Shown here piece by piece: positions 32,404 to 42,425 of a DNA stretch of 64,000 nucleotides. Below the pieces are notes generated by a model. The model was not told where the DNA came from and did no database searches. It was given only the letters and a program-made list of their open reading frames with translations. Origin of the DNA: Paraconiothyrium sp. Pb-2020 (Eukaryota > Ascomycota > Dothideomycetes > Pleosporales > Didymosphaeriaceae). The stretch spans positions 4,693,286 through 4,757,285 of the forward strand of contig JAJUBI010000004.1 of NCBI GenBank assembly GCA_022419385.1, given 5' to 3'. Positions within the stretch are counted from its first letter, which is position 1, and every line of letters begins with the position of its first letter. Both the position numbers and the translations under genes were made by a program.

Positions 32404-33560
32404 ATGACTAAAATAGCCGTCCTCGGAGCCTCAGGCCAGATCCGCCAGCCACTAAGTCTCCTTCTCAAGTCGGTACGTGTTACCTTGCCTCCCATCATCC
32501 CTGGCCAACTGCTAATTATCGTACTACAAAGCCCTCTGGTGACTGAGCTTAGACTCTACGATGTCGCTCACGCAATTGGTGTCGCCACTGGCCTGAATCA
32601 CATCGACACCCCAGCCAAAGTGTCCGGCTGCTTGCCTGCAGACAATGGCCTAGAGAAAACACTGACTGGCGCTGAAACGGTTATTGTTCCAGCAGGTATT
32701 GCGCGGAAACCTGGTATGACGCACGATGGTAAGTCAAATTCGCCGTCTTGCTTTGAGTTTTCTACTGATGAAAGTTTCAAAGATTTGTTCAAGACAAACG
32801 CCAACGTGATTGCCGGCCTGCTCTATGGCGTAGCAGAATTCTTTCTAAAAGCATTTGTGGCCATTATCACGAATCCCGTCAACAGCACTGTACCCATTGC
32901 CGTAGAGGTTCTTAAGAAAGCGGGCGTGCTTGACCCACGCACAGTTTTCGGCGTGACAACTCTGGATGTTGTTCGCGCATCCACTTTCGTCGCGCATGCA
33001 CTTGGCGAGCAAAACCCGCAGGAATCTAAAGTTGCCGTGGTTGGTGGTCATTAAGGAGCTACTATCCTGCCTTTGTTCAGTCAAAGCCAGCCTCCGGTTG
33101 AGCTGTCAAAAGAGCAGCTCGACGCGATCACATATCGTACATTAACTCTATCTGTAAAGCTGCAATAGATTCTGCTAGCTACATTCATCATACAGGTGTT
33201 CAATATGGCGGCGATGAGATTGTCAAATCGAAAGCCGGTGCAGGCTCGGCCACGACATGCATGGCTTATGCCGGCTTCCGATTCGCCCAAGCTATCATGA
33301 AGGCGTCGAAAGGCGAGTCTGGCATTGTGGAGCCCACATACATTTATCTCCCGGGCGTGCCTGGCGGCGAGAAAATCGCGAAGGAACTGGGCGTAGACTA
33401 CTTTGATGAGTCAGTCGAATTCGGCGCGAAAGGCGCGAATAAGGTATTTGATATTGGGAAATTGTCAACGTTTGAGGAGGTTCTGCTTCAGACTGCAGTA
33501 CAAGAATTAGAGGGCAATATTACTAAAAGCAAGGATTATATCAAGGGAGCTAGTCCATAG
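32404..33560 (+). pseudogene. malate dehydrogenase (NAD) pseudogene
   Basis: Nearly full-length MDH related to mitochondrial/glyoxysomal types: IAVLGASG near the start, then PLVTELRLYDV, VIVPAGIARKPGMTHDDLFK, AFVAIITNPVNSTVPIAVEV, VFGVTTLDVVRASTF, VAVVGGH, GATILPLFSQSQPP, VQYGGDEIVKSKAGAGSAT and SVEFGAKGANKVFDIGKLST. Introns at about 32709-32775 region and 33137-33195 splice in phase. A TAA at 33052-33054 replaces the Ser codon right after the catalytic His in GGH. The dinucleotide motif GASGGIGQP has become GASGQIRQP, and the second substrate-binding Arg (MTRDD) is His. The first intron cannot be joined in phase with a standard donor. Together these damage both cofactor and substrate binding, so this is a pseudogene despite good overall conservation. 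Confidence 0.8.
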
Positions 33561-33648
33561 GCGAGATGAACGTATGAAATGAAAGTAAAAATTCGTATGT
33601 TTGAAATGTACATTCCGACATCAGCGTTAAGCCTCACAGGTTCACCGT

Positions 33649-35920
33649 TCACCAATTTGGATCTACCATTTCCAGCAAAGAGCCCAACATCGCGCCATCA
33701 AAAACATCATAACTCAGTGGTGGATTGATGGTTGGCATAGTCCGCGGTCTTTCTTCCCACTCGTCGTTCCGAGGGTCTGCGAATTGTGGAGTGATTCGCG
33801 TGCCACAGTGCTGGGCTGTTTGCAACGAATCTTGGTGTAAAAACGACGATGGTAACCTGCTATCGAGATCGCAGTAGTGCATTGCGGAGTCATATTGTGA
33901 ATCCATGTTCGTCGACGAAAGCATGGATTGGTAGTTGAATCCAAAATTGTCAAGACCTGCAGTCTCCGGTTGAAATGGTTGTGGGTGATCTTCGCTGGCT
34001 GGGACAACCCATTGAGGCCATAGGGAATTCCGGCGTGAAAGTCGCACCCGGCGGTGTTCGGGGCCAACGGAAGCATGCGGTGGTTGATCGTTTCTAAGCC
34101 GCTTCTCGCCTCTAGACATCGTTTGTCTGTGGGGAGAGTCTCGATTTTCACGTTGTTCTACTGCTGCTTTCGGAGCCCCCTGTACTTCTGCAGACTCTCG
34201 AATGCTGTCTAACAACCAGGATAGGACATCATGACAATTTCTGGCCATATTCCATCTTGGAGTCATAACCTTCAGGATCCGAAGTGATGCCAAAATATCG
34301 CTGTCATCGATTAGCTAAGATTTAGAAGGAGCTATGTCGTAAATCGACATACCTAACGGCATTTGATATACTATGCGATCTTGATTGACAGGCGAAGACC
34401 ATGATTAGACCGCCCATCCATACTGCGGAGAGATACCCCGGCCAGAACAATGAGCCTCCTGTATTGAGGTGTGTTTCAAGAAGCTTAATCAACGATCGCG
34501 ACGCTCCAATGCAAACCTGAATCGCGTGCCGGAACTCGGCAGATGTTGGTTTCAAGGAGAGTGACGGCCTGTTGACGAGAAGGAGTAGATGTTGCCGAGC
34601 TACTTCGAAAATTACATCCTGATTCAGGCCATCGGATACTGTATAAGCACCCCCTGAAGGGATCGGCTGAGGACCCAACGATGGGTGCGGCAAATTATTT
34701 CCCCAGGCATCTATGTCAGCTTTGAGTAAAAGAACATCACGCGCGCTCGTGGAGCGAAAGTGGATGGATTTGTGGAATGTCTCTAAGACCCGACCAACTA
34801 GTCTAGAGTAGCGCACGAATTGTGCTTGGACCGCCCGGTTCTGGTGGCGCCGCTGAGACGTAGCTCCGGTGCCAGTGTTCTCGAGAGGCGAACCTTGGTA
34901 TGGTCGCTCACCCTCTTGCTGGTTGATTGAATCTTCCTGGCCTTCTGTTGGTTCAGTGTCTTCAGTGGCGATCTGAGCTGACTTCGATATTCGCTGCGGA
35001 TGATTTGCTGGTAGATGTAGTATTGTCTCTTCTGGAGAGGTGCCCACTTGCACGCTATTGACAGAAGAGACGGGCTCATGGAGCTCTGCGAGCCCTGGCT
35101 GGCAGACGTCGACATCAGAGTCCTGGATACCGAGCGGATGGCCAAGGGACTGGCTCATGAAGCGGTCCAGTGTGTATGCGCTCCAGAAAACACGTTTGCG
35201 CATGTCCCTCTCGGCAACACTGAAGGCAGAATAGCGAACGGGACATCGATGCAGACCCGATTTGTAGATGGAGCGTAACACTAATCCGCCCGCACTCGAG
35301 GCCGCCTGCAGATGCATGGCGGCAACGAAGTAGAGCTGTGCGATTAGCAGAGCCTGTATGGACTCTATATCGCATTTCAGCGACAGTGAGCTCAGTGCCC
35401 CAAGAAGCTGTTCCTCGGATCGAAATCGTGTTCGTCCTAATGACGGTAGATCTGGTCGCTCGAGCTTCGCAATATTGAAGAGGCATTGAAAGATCACAGC
35501 CAAAGCAAGCTGAGGCTTCCGGCGCTGATCGACGACATCGCCTCGCCCTTCGTAAAGATGTTCAAGCTCTGCGAGGCAAGTCGGGCCATGCAGGAACGGT
35601 ACGAGGGGGTGCCATGTGCGAAAGTAAGTCATGACTAGCTCCTTGGCCATATTGTGGTCGGGCAGTTTTCCGAGGCCATCGCCCTGGAGCCGGTCCGTGT
35701 CAACGTGCGGATCAGAGCCGTAGATGCACTCTTCGGGTGAAGGCAAGCTGGTGAGAGGCGTGCTGGCATTCTCGCCGGCTACGCGTTTGCGATGGGTGGC
35801 CGCCGCGGCGTGAACGAAGGCACGGCGTACAGTGTTAATGAAAAAGACGCCCGACGAACTGCCGACGAAGACGCTCTCGCCGTTGGGTAGCGCACGCAGA
35901 GTACCGATCTCATGGGTCAT
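33649..35920 (-). CDS. fungal_trans domain regulator lacking a DNA-binding domain
   Basis: Exon 1 is 35920-34353 and exon 2 is 34300-33649; the 52-nt intron has donor GTATGT and acceptor CAG. The product is 739 residues. The fungal-specific transcription factor domain is clear: YFRTWHPLVPFLHGPTCLAE, ALAVIFQCLFNIAKLERPDL, QALLIAQLYFVAAMHLQAAS, GLVLRSIYKSGLHRCPVRYS and RDMRKRVFWSAYTLDRFMSQ followed by LGHPLGIQDSDVDV. The N-terminus starts at ALPNGESVFVGSSSGVFF, a segment that in full-length Zn2Cys6 factors lies in the middle of the protein. I found no Cys6 cluster in frame upstream to 36750 on this strand. It faces, head to head, a gene that has only the Zn2Cys6 domain. Confidence 0.88.
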
Positions 35921-36752
35921 GAGGGAAGAAATGCGGGCGAGGCGGGTGCATAATCACTTTCATCATCCCTTGAAGAAGACCAGGATTGCTTAGCTAATTT
36001 TCGCACGTGACTAATGTAATACCTAGGTATGGGGAGCCCCACTGAAATTATCTAGTTTAGTCCCTCGAAAAGTTTTGGCGTAGGCCCCAGAAAAGTCCAG
36101 TGGCATCGTCGTGCGACAAAACGTTAGTGTCCCACTTCTCGACATGTTGATGGGTATTCTTTTCCGCCCTCTCGACTGTATGCACAAAAATTGAGGATTC
36201 GGTCAATCTCAAGAAGAAGGAAACTACGCTTGGCACACCAAAGAAATGCAGCAGTCAACGCGCCTCTTGTGTACTCCCCAGAATCCCCGCTCCCCACTCC
36301 TCTAGGCCTCTAGACTCTTGGATGTCCAGGCCACTGGACAATCGATCTCCTTGGCATGCATGGCTGCTACGGTGTCACTTTCTAGCTAGGAAGACTTGGT
36401 GGCCCAAACCCACAGCTTGGAGACCATCGCCCTCTCTTTGATGGTGCCATGCTACGCACACGTGATTTACGTGACTGCGGCTGATAGTTTTACCGCTTCT
36501 AACTAACCGCATTCGTCCTCGCTTAAGTATGCCCGGTGCATCGCCGGGACTCCTTGCAAGGATCGGGCATGATCATTAAGCCATGCAACAACTGTTCAGC
36601 TCCCATCTAGCTCATAGCAGATAGATAGGATCCCTAAAATCTAGCACCTTGAATAGTGTATGTCTGTTGCTGCACCTACGTAGGGCGGTAATTAGTGGCA
36701 GCCTCTCCATTCGATATCCGTCTCCCCTGAGCGCATCGATGCGCAGACGTAA
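35921..36752. promoter_or_regulatory. divergent promoter between two regulator genes
   Basis: An 832-bp region shared by the fungal_trans-only gene (minus) and the Zn2Cys6-only gene (plus). It contains a perfect 7-bp-arm palindrome at 36323-36340 (TGTCCAG-4-CTGGACA). The 9-mer TCCAGTGGC occurs at 36096-36104 and again, inverted, at 36330-36338 overlapping that palindrome. Such a repeated palindromic element could be a control site for either gene; this is inference. Confidence 0.5.
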
Positions 36753-37748
36753 ATGTCTAGCAAAGACAGTGGTAAAGGCGCTCGGATTGGCCTTGCCTGC
36801 AACGCTTGCCGCTCAAAAAAACATCGGGTGAGTTTAATCGAACTCATGCCCCATACTGTCCTCGTTCCGTTGGCTAAAGGATTTCCCTTCATCAGTGTAG
36901 TGGCGAAAAGTGAGTGGACACTTCGCCTCTAGTTGCATATCTTGACATTACATCGAAAGGCCTCAATGTGCACAATGCGCTTCGATGAACATCACATGCA
37001 CATGGCCTATACAACAGAAGCGGCAAGTTAAGTCTCCTTCCTACTTGCGTCATCGCTAAGTGAGGTCAGGGGTCCTCCAAAACATTATACCAACAGCTTA
37101 GAGGCCCGCTTGCTTGAGACGGAAGCAGTCTTGTTATCACTGCTGTCACATGTGACGATCGAGCAATTGAGAGCCAGCTTCCAATCATTCCCACCGACTG
37201 GCCGGGCGTCCCAGGACCTAAATTGTGAAGCAGAACAGAGTATGGAGCACCTCGCTCTTCTCAAGCAAGATGTTCTTAGGCCGGCCTATTGGAGCTCATT
37301 TCCGCTAGATTCCGAGGAAAATGTACGTCGCTGGTGGAAGGATAGAACCTCTCGAATATCCGCAGAACAAAGTCGAAATGACTTCACACCTATTCCAGTC
37401 TTGCAAGAAATCTCGGAAATGGACACGCCATCGAGTGGCTTGCCCGAGCCTGGAGCCACGATCCTGAATGACTCCGATCTCCCATCGCATCTGAATCTAA
37501 CTCGCACGGAACGGACTTACTCGGATTTGACAGAAATAGGAATACAGGCGTCTTCCATTCCCCTGGAACGAGGTAGCGCAAGCAATCGTCCAAATGCAAA
37601 CGTGCAGCAAGGGACTGGCAGCACCCGGGGTGAGGACGAGCTGAGTACAACCGACCCGGAGATATCAGCAGATGTACTTGCAAGCGATGGGAACAGAGAT
37701 AACATCCTGCACATTTCAGACCAGTTCAAGCAGGATTTTTTGTGGTGA
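36753..37748 (+). CDS. Zn2Cys6 DNA-binding protein, short type
   Basis: A 276-residue protein from four exons: 36753-36827, 36896-36909 (14 nt), 36960-37022 and 37070-37748. The joined zinc cluster reads CNAC, then RSKKHR, C, SGEKPQ, CAQC, ASMNIT, C: exactly C-x2-C-x6-C-x6-C-x2-C-x6-C. The third intron starts GCAAGT rather than GT and ends CAG; only this choice gives QQKRGPPKHYTNSLEARLLE in phase, the basic linker and short coiled coil that follow the cluster in related proteins. AYWSSFPLDSEENVRRWWKD is another block typical of this short class, which ends in FLW as here (KQDFLW). No fungal_trans domain follows, so the gene appears complete. Confidence 0.87.
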
Positions 37749-37973
37749 GGAAGCTGTCATCAATACATTCAGTTAGTAAAATCCAGCGAGCAGGCTATGA
37801 GAAGGATAGCACACCAAATACGCCTGTTAGATTGAATTAATCTGATATCACCCGTCAAATATTAATCAGGGTATTTGAGATGTATCAACAATGTGGATAT
37901 TTTGACGCATACAGATGTTGCCGATTCACATGACGTGCAAGATGTCATTATTGATGTATTATTACAAAGATAG

Positions 37974-38978
37974 CTACACTCCATCCTGTACCGGTAGCTG
38001 CTCTGGTACAATGGTGAGGAGATCCTGGCCCATCACCGCTCTCTTCGCGTTCTCCATAGCATGTGACTCCATCTTAGCCAAAGTCTCCGTTGTATGAGTG
38101 CCCAAATGTGGTACTAACAGAGCCCGTTCATTCTTGATAAGTCTATCATCGATGACGGGCTCTCGCTCATATACATCCAATCCAACAGCTGCAATGCGAC
38201 CCTCGTCCAGAGCAGTAGCCATAGCAGCCTCATCAATAATAGCACCACGTGCGGTGTTAACAAGTACGACTCCAGCTTTCATCTTCGCGATTTCCTTGGC
38301 CCCTATCAAATGCTTCGTCTTCATGGACAAGGGAACATGGACAGAGATGATATCGCTGTCCGACAGAAGTTGGTCAAATGGCACATAAGAAGCTCCGACC
38401 GCTAGGCCTTTCGGTAAAGGATTCCGGTTGTAGTATACGGTCTTGAGGCCAAACGCGTCCGCACGTGCTTTTACCGCACGGCCAATACGACCCATACCAA
38501 GGATACCGAGGATCTTACCTTGAGGATCACGGCCAAAGCTGACGCCTTTTTTGAATTCACCGTTTCTCAATTTAGCAAAAGAAGGGTTCAGTTGCCTTAA
38601 AGCCCCAAGGAGGAGAAACAGCGTAAGATCGGCGGTCGCAGCCGTGACAGGATCCGGAGCGTAAGTGACAGTGATACCACGCGAGGCGGCAGCGTGTACA
38701 TCGATCTGATCGTAACCGGCGCCATTGTGGCAGATAAACTTGAGTGATGGAGGCAATTGATCAATGAACTCTTTGTCAAAGTTGCCAGCGACAGTGCCAC
38801 TGGCTGATGTGCGGTAGATGACTTTGATATTGTCGTACTTTTGTCGGACGTCGGAAAAAAACTCTTGGCGAGAGGTGCTTGTGACGACCTCGCATGCTGC
38901 TACTTTTTGTAGCGTCCCATACGCTTGGTGGGCGTGGCAAACGGGGCTGAAAAAGAGGATACGAGGGAGTGAAGTCAT
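37974..38978 (-). CDS. D-isomer-specific 2-hydroxyacid dehydrogenase (glyoxylate/hydroxypyruvate reductase type)
   Basis: A single-exon, 334-residue NAD(P)-dependent enzyme reducing 2-keto acids such as glyoxylate or hydroxypyruvate. The cofactor motif GILGMGRIGRAVKARADAFG is central. Catalytic residues are present: Arg in NTARGAIIDE, Glu in DVYEREP and His in VPHLGTHTTE. The length matches the yeast Gor1/plant HPR class. It is transcribed divergently from the tartrate/D-malate-type dehydrogenase gene across a 353-bp spacer. This suggests joint control and a shared pathway, for example handling of oxaloglycolate, glycerate or hydroxypyruvate; the pathway is inference. Confidence 0.95.
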   Translation of the reverse strand: MTSLPRILFFSPVCHAHQAYGTLQKVAACEVVTSTSRQEFFSDVRQKYDNIKVIYRTSASGTVAGNFDKEFIDQLPPSLKFICHNGAGYDQIDVHAAASRGITVTYAPDPVTAATADLTLFLLLGALRQLNPSFAKLRNGEFKKGVSFGRDPQGKILGILGMGRIGRAVKARADAFGLKTVYYNRNPLPKGLAVGASYVPFDQLLSDSDIISVHVPLSMKTKHLIGAKEIAKMKAGVVLVNTARGAIIDEAAMATALDEGRIAAVGLDVYEREPVIDDRLIKNERALLVPHLGTHTTETLAKMESHAMENAKRAVMGQDLLTIVPEQLPVQDGV

Positions 38979-39331
38979 TGTGTTCGAGGTTTTGGCTTTA
39001 GAAGTTGCTCTTCGAAGGCAAAATATATACGATCTAAATACTCTTTAATCTACATTGCCTCGATTTTCGGCCTTGGTCCTCATGATCGGGCTAATGTCGG
39101 CTCAGGTACTGAGTCTTCGCGGTGATGCACCAGAGTTCGGTGGGTCAGCGTTTCGGTTAATCATTTAGGCGCTTAGATGCCGGAATTTAGTGCCTAACTA
39201 TCGATTCAAGGTACGGCGATCAAACACGATCGGTGATATCTAGCCCTCTTATAGCCGATTTTGACCAAGAGAAGGACTTAATAGTGAGACAGGACATCGC
39301 ATCAAGCACTCACAATCCACAACACCACATC
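38979..39331. promoter_or_regulatory. bidirectional promoter between two dehydrogenase genes
   Basis: A 353-bp spacer between divergent enzyme genes. A TATATATTTT-like element on the minus strand lies at about 39021-39030, roughly 45 bases before the minus-strand start codon. An inverted repeat (TTAGGC at 39165-39170 and GCCTAA at 39192-39197) lies nearer the middle. Both are candidate control elements. Confidence 0.5.
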
Positions 39332-40429
39332 ATGATCGCCCAGAAGAAACTCAGAATCGCTGTCATTCCAGGAGATGGCATTGGCAAGGAAGTTATGCCA
39401 CTTGGCGTGAGCTGCCTCAAAGCTGCCGCATTGAAGTTCGACCTGTCCCTCGAATTTACGGAGTTTGATTTCGCGAGCTGCGACTACTACTTTAAGCATG
39501 GTGACATGCTACCAAAAGACTGGAAAAGCATACTTTTAGGATACGATGCTATCTATTTTGGAGCAGTCGGCATGCCCGACCTCGTCCCCGACCACGTCAC
39601 ATTGTGGGGCAGTTTGCTCAAGTTTCGCCGCGAATTTGATCAGTACATTAGCCTTCGGCCATGTCGATTGATGCCTGGAGTTCCTAGCCCACTCAGAAAT
39701 AAGAAGCCGGGGGACATCGATTTCTGGGTCGTAAGAGAGAACACAGAGGGGGAATACAGTTCCATCGGCGGAAAGATGTTCGAAAACACAGACCGGGAGG
39801 TGGTCTGCCAAGAAACTATTATGACCCGTATCGGCGTTGATCGGGTTCTTCGATATGCGCTTAATTTGGCGAATAGTCGGCCAAAGAGGCACCTGACAAG
39901 CGCAACCAAGAGTAATGGAATTAGCATCACAATGCCATATTGGGACGAGCGTTTGAAGGCTTTGACGAAAGAAGGGAACTACGCGGACCTCAACATCGAC
40001 AAATTCCACATCGACATTCTCACCGCTTGGATGGTGCTCAAGCCGGAGCAGTTTGATGTAGTAGTCGGCAGTAATTTGTTCGGCGATATTTTGAGCGATC
40101 TTGGTCCCGCGTGTACAGGCACGATTGGTATCGCACCTTCAGGGAATATTAATCCTGAGGGCAGATTCCCCAGTTTGTTTGAGCCTGTCCATGGGAGTGC
40201 GCCTGATATATATGGAAAAGGCATTGCGAATCCTGTTGGAATGATCTGGGCGGGTCAAATGATGCTGGAGCACTTTGGTTTCAAGGACGCCGCGCTCGCA
40301 ATGTTAAAGGCGATTGAGGAGGTGCTCGCAAAAGGCGAGCCCCATATTTTAACACCGGACATGGGAGGTAGCACAGGGACAACTAAGACGTTGGGCGCTG
40401 CTATAGAAAGGAACATCCTAGGGAAGTAG
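39332..40429 (+). CDS. tartrate dehydrogenase/decarboxylase or D-malate dehydrogenase
   Basis: A 365-residue beta-decarboxylating dehydrogenase of the isocitrate/isopropylmalate superfamily; tartrate dehydrogenases are about 360 residues. The conserved start is ATG 39332 (KLRIAVIPGDGIGKEV), 99 bases inside a longer open frame. GAVGMPDLVPDHVTLWGSLL, ISLRPCRLMPGV, FWVVRENTEGEYSSIGGKMF and the metal-binding stretch FDVVVGSNLFGDILSDLGPA are diagnostic of the tartrate/D-malate branch. LFEPVHGSAPDIYGKGIANP and a C-terminus with GGSTGTTKTLGAAI follow. It uses NAD and Mn2+/Mg2+ to oxidise tartrate, D-malate or related acids. The exact substrate cannot be told from sequence. Neighbouring dehydrogenase, MDH relic and regulators fit a small acid-utilisation cluster. 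Confidence 0.93.
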   Translation: MIAQKKLRIAVIPGDGIGKEVMPLGVSCLKAAALKFDLSLEFTEFDFASCDYYFKHGDMLPKDWKSILLGYDAIYFGAVGMPDLVPDHVTLWGSLLKFRREFDQYISLRPCRLMPGVPSPLRNKKPGDIDFWVVRENTEGEYSSIGGKMFENTDREVVCQETIMTRIGVDRVLRYALNLANSRPKRHLTSATKSNGISITMPYWDERLKALTKEGNYADLNIDKFHIDILTAWMVLKPEQFDVVVGSNLFGDILSDLGPACTGTIGIAPSGNINPEGRFPSLFEPVHGSAPDIYGKGIANPVGMIWAGQMMLEHFGFKDAALAMLKAIEEVLAKGEPHILTPDMGGSTGTTKTLGAAIERNILGK

Positions 40430-40971
40430 GTAGATAGCATGGGAGAACAATGAAAATGCTACGTTCTTTTGCACTCGCAGTACATGGAGGGCGTCCATAT
40501 GAGCAACATAATAATGCAAGCTGCCTCAAGGAATCAGCGGCGCTTCTGTGGCATACTATCATCTACTTAAGGCATAAAATCATATCAATATTATAGTAAG
40601 CTAAGATAAAGTAATTACTTTTGAGGACATATAAACATTTACGCTGCTTACTCCAATAGGAGTTCTCTCTAACTCTAGAAAAACTACTAACGTTCAACAA
40701 TAAGTTGTTAGGTCATCTTATAGGAATAGAGACTTGGAATGGTCTTATCTAGTGTGAGCGGTAATTCGCTAAAGCGTTGACGAAATCCTTGCATTGCTAT
40801 TCATATATACATTTTGATTTCACGCAGTAAACCACAATAAAACATGGCCGCAACCCACACCACCACGAGCCTCTGGTAACAGCCAAGATTCCAAGTCTCA
40901 TCAACTGAGGAAGCCACATCACCTCTCCGATGCTTTTCGCTCTGACTAGACGTCGTTAGTCTCGATTAACT
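40430..40971. other. AT-rich spacer, possible transposon relic
   Basis: The segment from about 40555 to 40860 is clearly richer in A and T than its surroundings and full of TA steps, as repeat-induced point mutation leaves behind. No intact terminal repeat or transposase frame is visible. It lies between convergent genes. Confidence 0.4.
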
Positions 40972-42425
40972 TCACAGCTCCTCTTGGCTCTGCTCTACCA
41001 TCTTGCTGGTAGGGCCCTTAAGAATCATAATGGACATGATTTCGTACAGAGCATCGGCAGCCGCCATGGTGGTCAGCTCAGCGTTGGTGTCGTATGCCGG
41101 CTGCACCGTCGCCGTTAGCTAGGATCACGAAACCGCAGTGTCAGGTATACGTACGGCCACTTCGACTATATCCGCGGCGATGATGTTCAGCCCTTTGAGG
41201 CCCCGGATGATCTCGCGTAGCTCTCGCGTCGTCCACCCACCCGTCTCCGGTGTTCCTGTCGCCGGCGCGACTGTAGTAAACGTTAGCATATTTCACCCCA
41301 GCGCACGCAAGGTGTAAAACTCACAGGCTGGGTCCAGGGTATCAATATCTAGAGACAGATACACCGGCTTCTCCGTACCGACGCGCTCCCTGATCTTCTT
41401 GATGATGCCGGCCGTGCCGATCTTGTCTACCTGCGATGCCTCCACAATCTCGAACCCACAGTATCCATCGTTCTCGTAGTCGCTGGGTCCGCTCAAGGTA
41501 GTGCGGATACCGGCGTGGATGTTGCTGTCGTTGGCTAGAAGGCCCTCTTGAGCCGCGTGGTAGAAGTAGGTCCCGTGATTGATGGAGGCGATCTCTGAAG
41601 GAGCGCCGCCGAAGACCTTAGGCCTCCCTATACAATTATCAGCTAGCGTGTCAGGAATATTCGAAGTACTAACATGTGTCCAAGTGGCTATCGAAGTGGA
41701 TCACCGAAACCGGTCCGTAGGCGCGGTTGATGGAGCGAAGCAGGGGCAGTGTGATGGTGTGATCGCCTCCAAGAGTGATTATGCGCGGCAGTGTCTTCCC
41801 TTGCAGAGATGGCCCTTTTTTGTTAGCGTCTGTGGCCGGTGTTCGTGTGAGCAGATTGTAGTGTCCGTGTTCGATCTGCTGGAGGGCGTACGCGTGATCG
41901 TACGAGGTTACTGGAATATCACCGCAGTCAATTACAGTAGCCCATGAGTTGAATGGATTGGTGTCGAGAGGCACGTTGTATCCTCCGTAGAGGTTCAATC
42001 GGCGGGAACCTTGACGGATGCCTGAGGGTCCGAAGCGCGCACCGGGGCGGTACGAAGTTCCAATGTCGAAAGGCGCGCCTGTAGTTGCCATTAGTTTCCA
42101 AAGAGCTAAGATGCTGTAAAATTCCAATTGCGTACCGATAAAAGCGAGGTCAAACTTCACGTCACGTTGCGAAAGGCATTGGGTGTACGGCAGACGCCCA
42201 AAGGTTGAGATGCCCGAGAAAACCGAATCAGCCTGACGATGCTTGTCAGGGAGTTGCTCATTGAGTGGTGAAAGATTTTCTCCAAACCTGAGTGCCGCCA
42301 TCTCCTGGCAGTGTGTTGTACCACAGCGATTGGTGAGGACCCAGAATGGGCGACTGATCCTCATGAACACCGTGGGCTGCTACTGTAGCTATGAGAGCAG
42401 CATAAAGACACGGTTTGGAAAACAT
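40972..42425 (-). CDS. secreted agmatinase/ureohydrolase-family enzyme
   Basis: Six exons: 42425-42288, 42232-42136, 42078-41674, 41627-41325, 41270-41155 and 41100-40972, giving 395 residues. Mn-dependent ureohydrolases split agmatine or another guanidino compound to an amine and urea. A signal peptide is at the N-terminus (MFSKPCLYAALIATVAAHGV). Core motifs are FIGAPFDIGTSYRPGARFGP, ITLGGDHTITLP, VIHFDSHLDTW and LSLDIDTLDPAFAP, which supply the His and Asp metal ligands, and the C-terminal segment IIAADIVEVAPAYDTNAELT. Each intron is 46-57 nt and phase is exact. Cytosolic arginase relatives lack a leader, so secretion is notable. It diverges from the MATE transporter gene. Confidence 0.93.

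Noticed and set aside
37023..37032. GT donors at 37027 or 37033 for the third intron of the Zn2Cys6 gene
   Set aside because: The first breaks phase. The second leaves an intron under 40 nt with a poor donor and inserts residues into a conserved linker. The GCAAGT donor at 37023 fits better.
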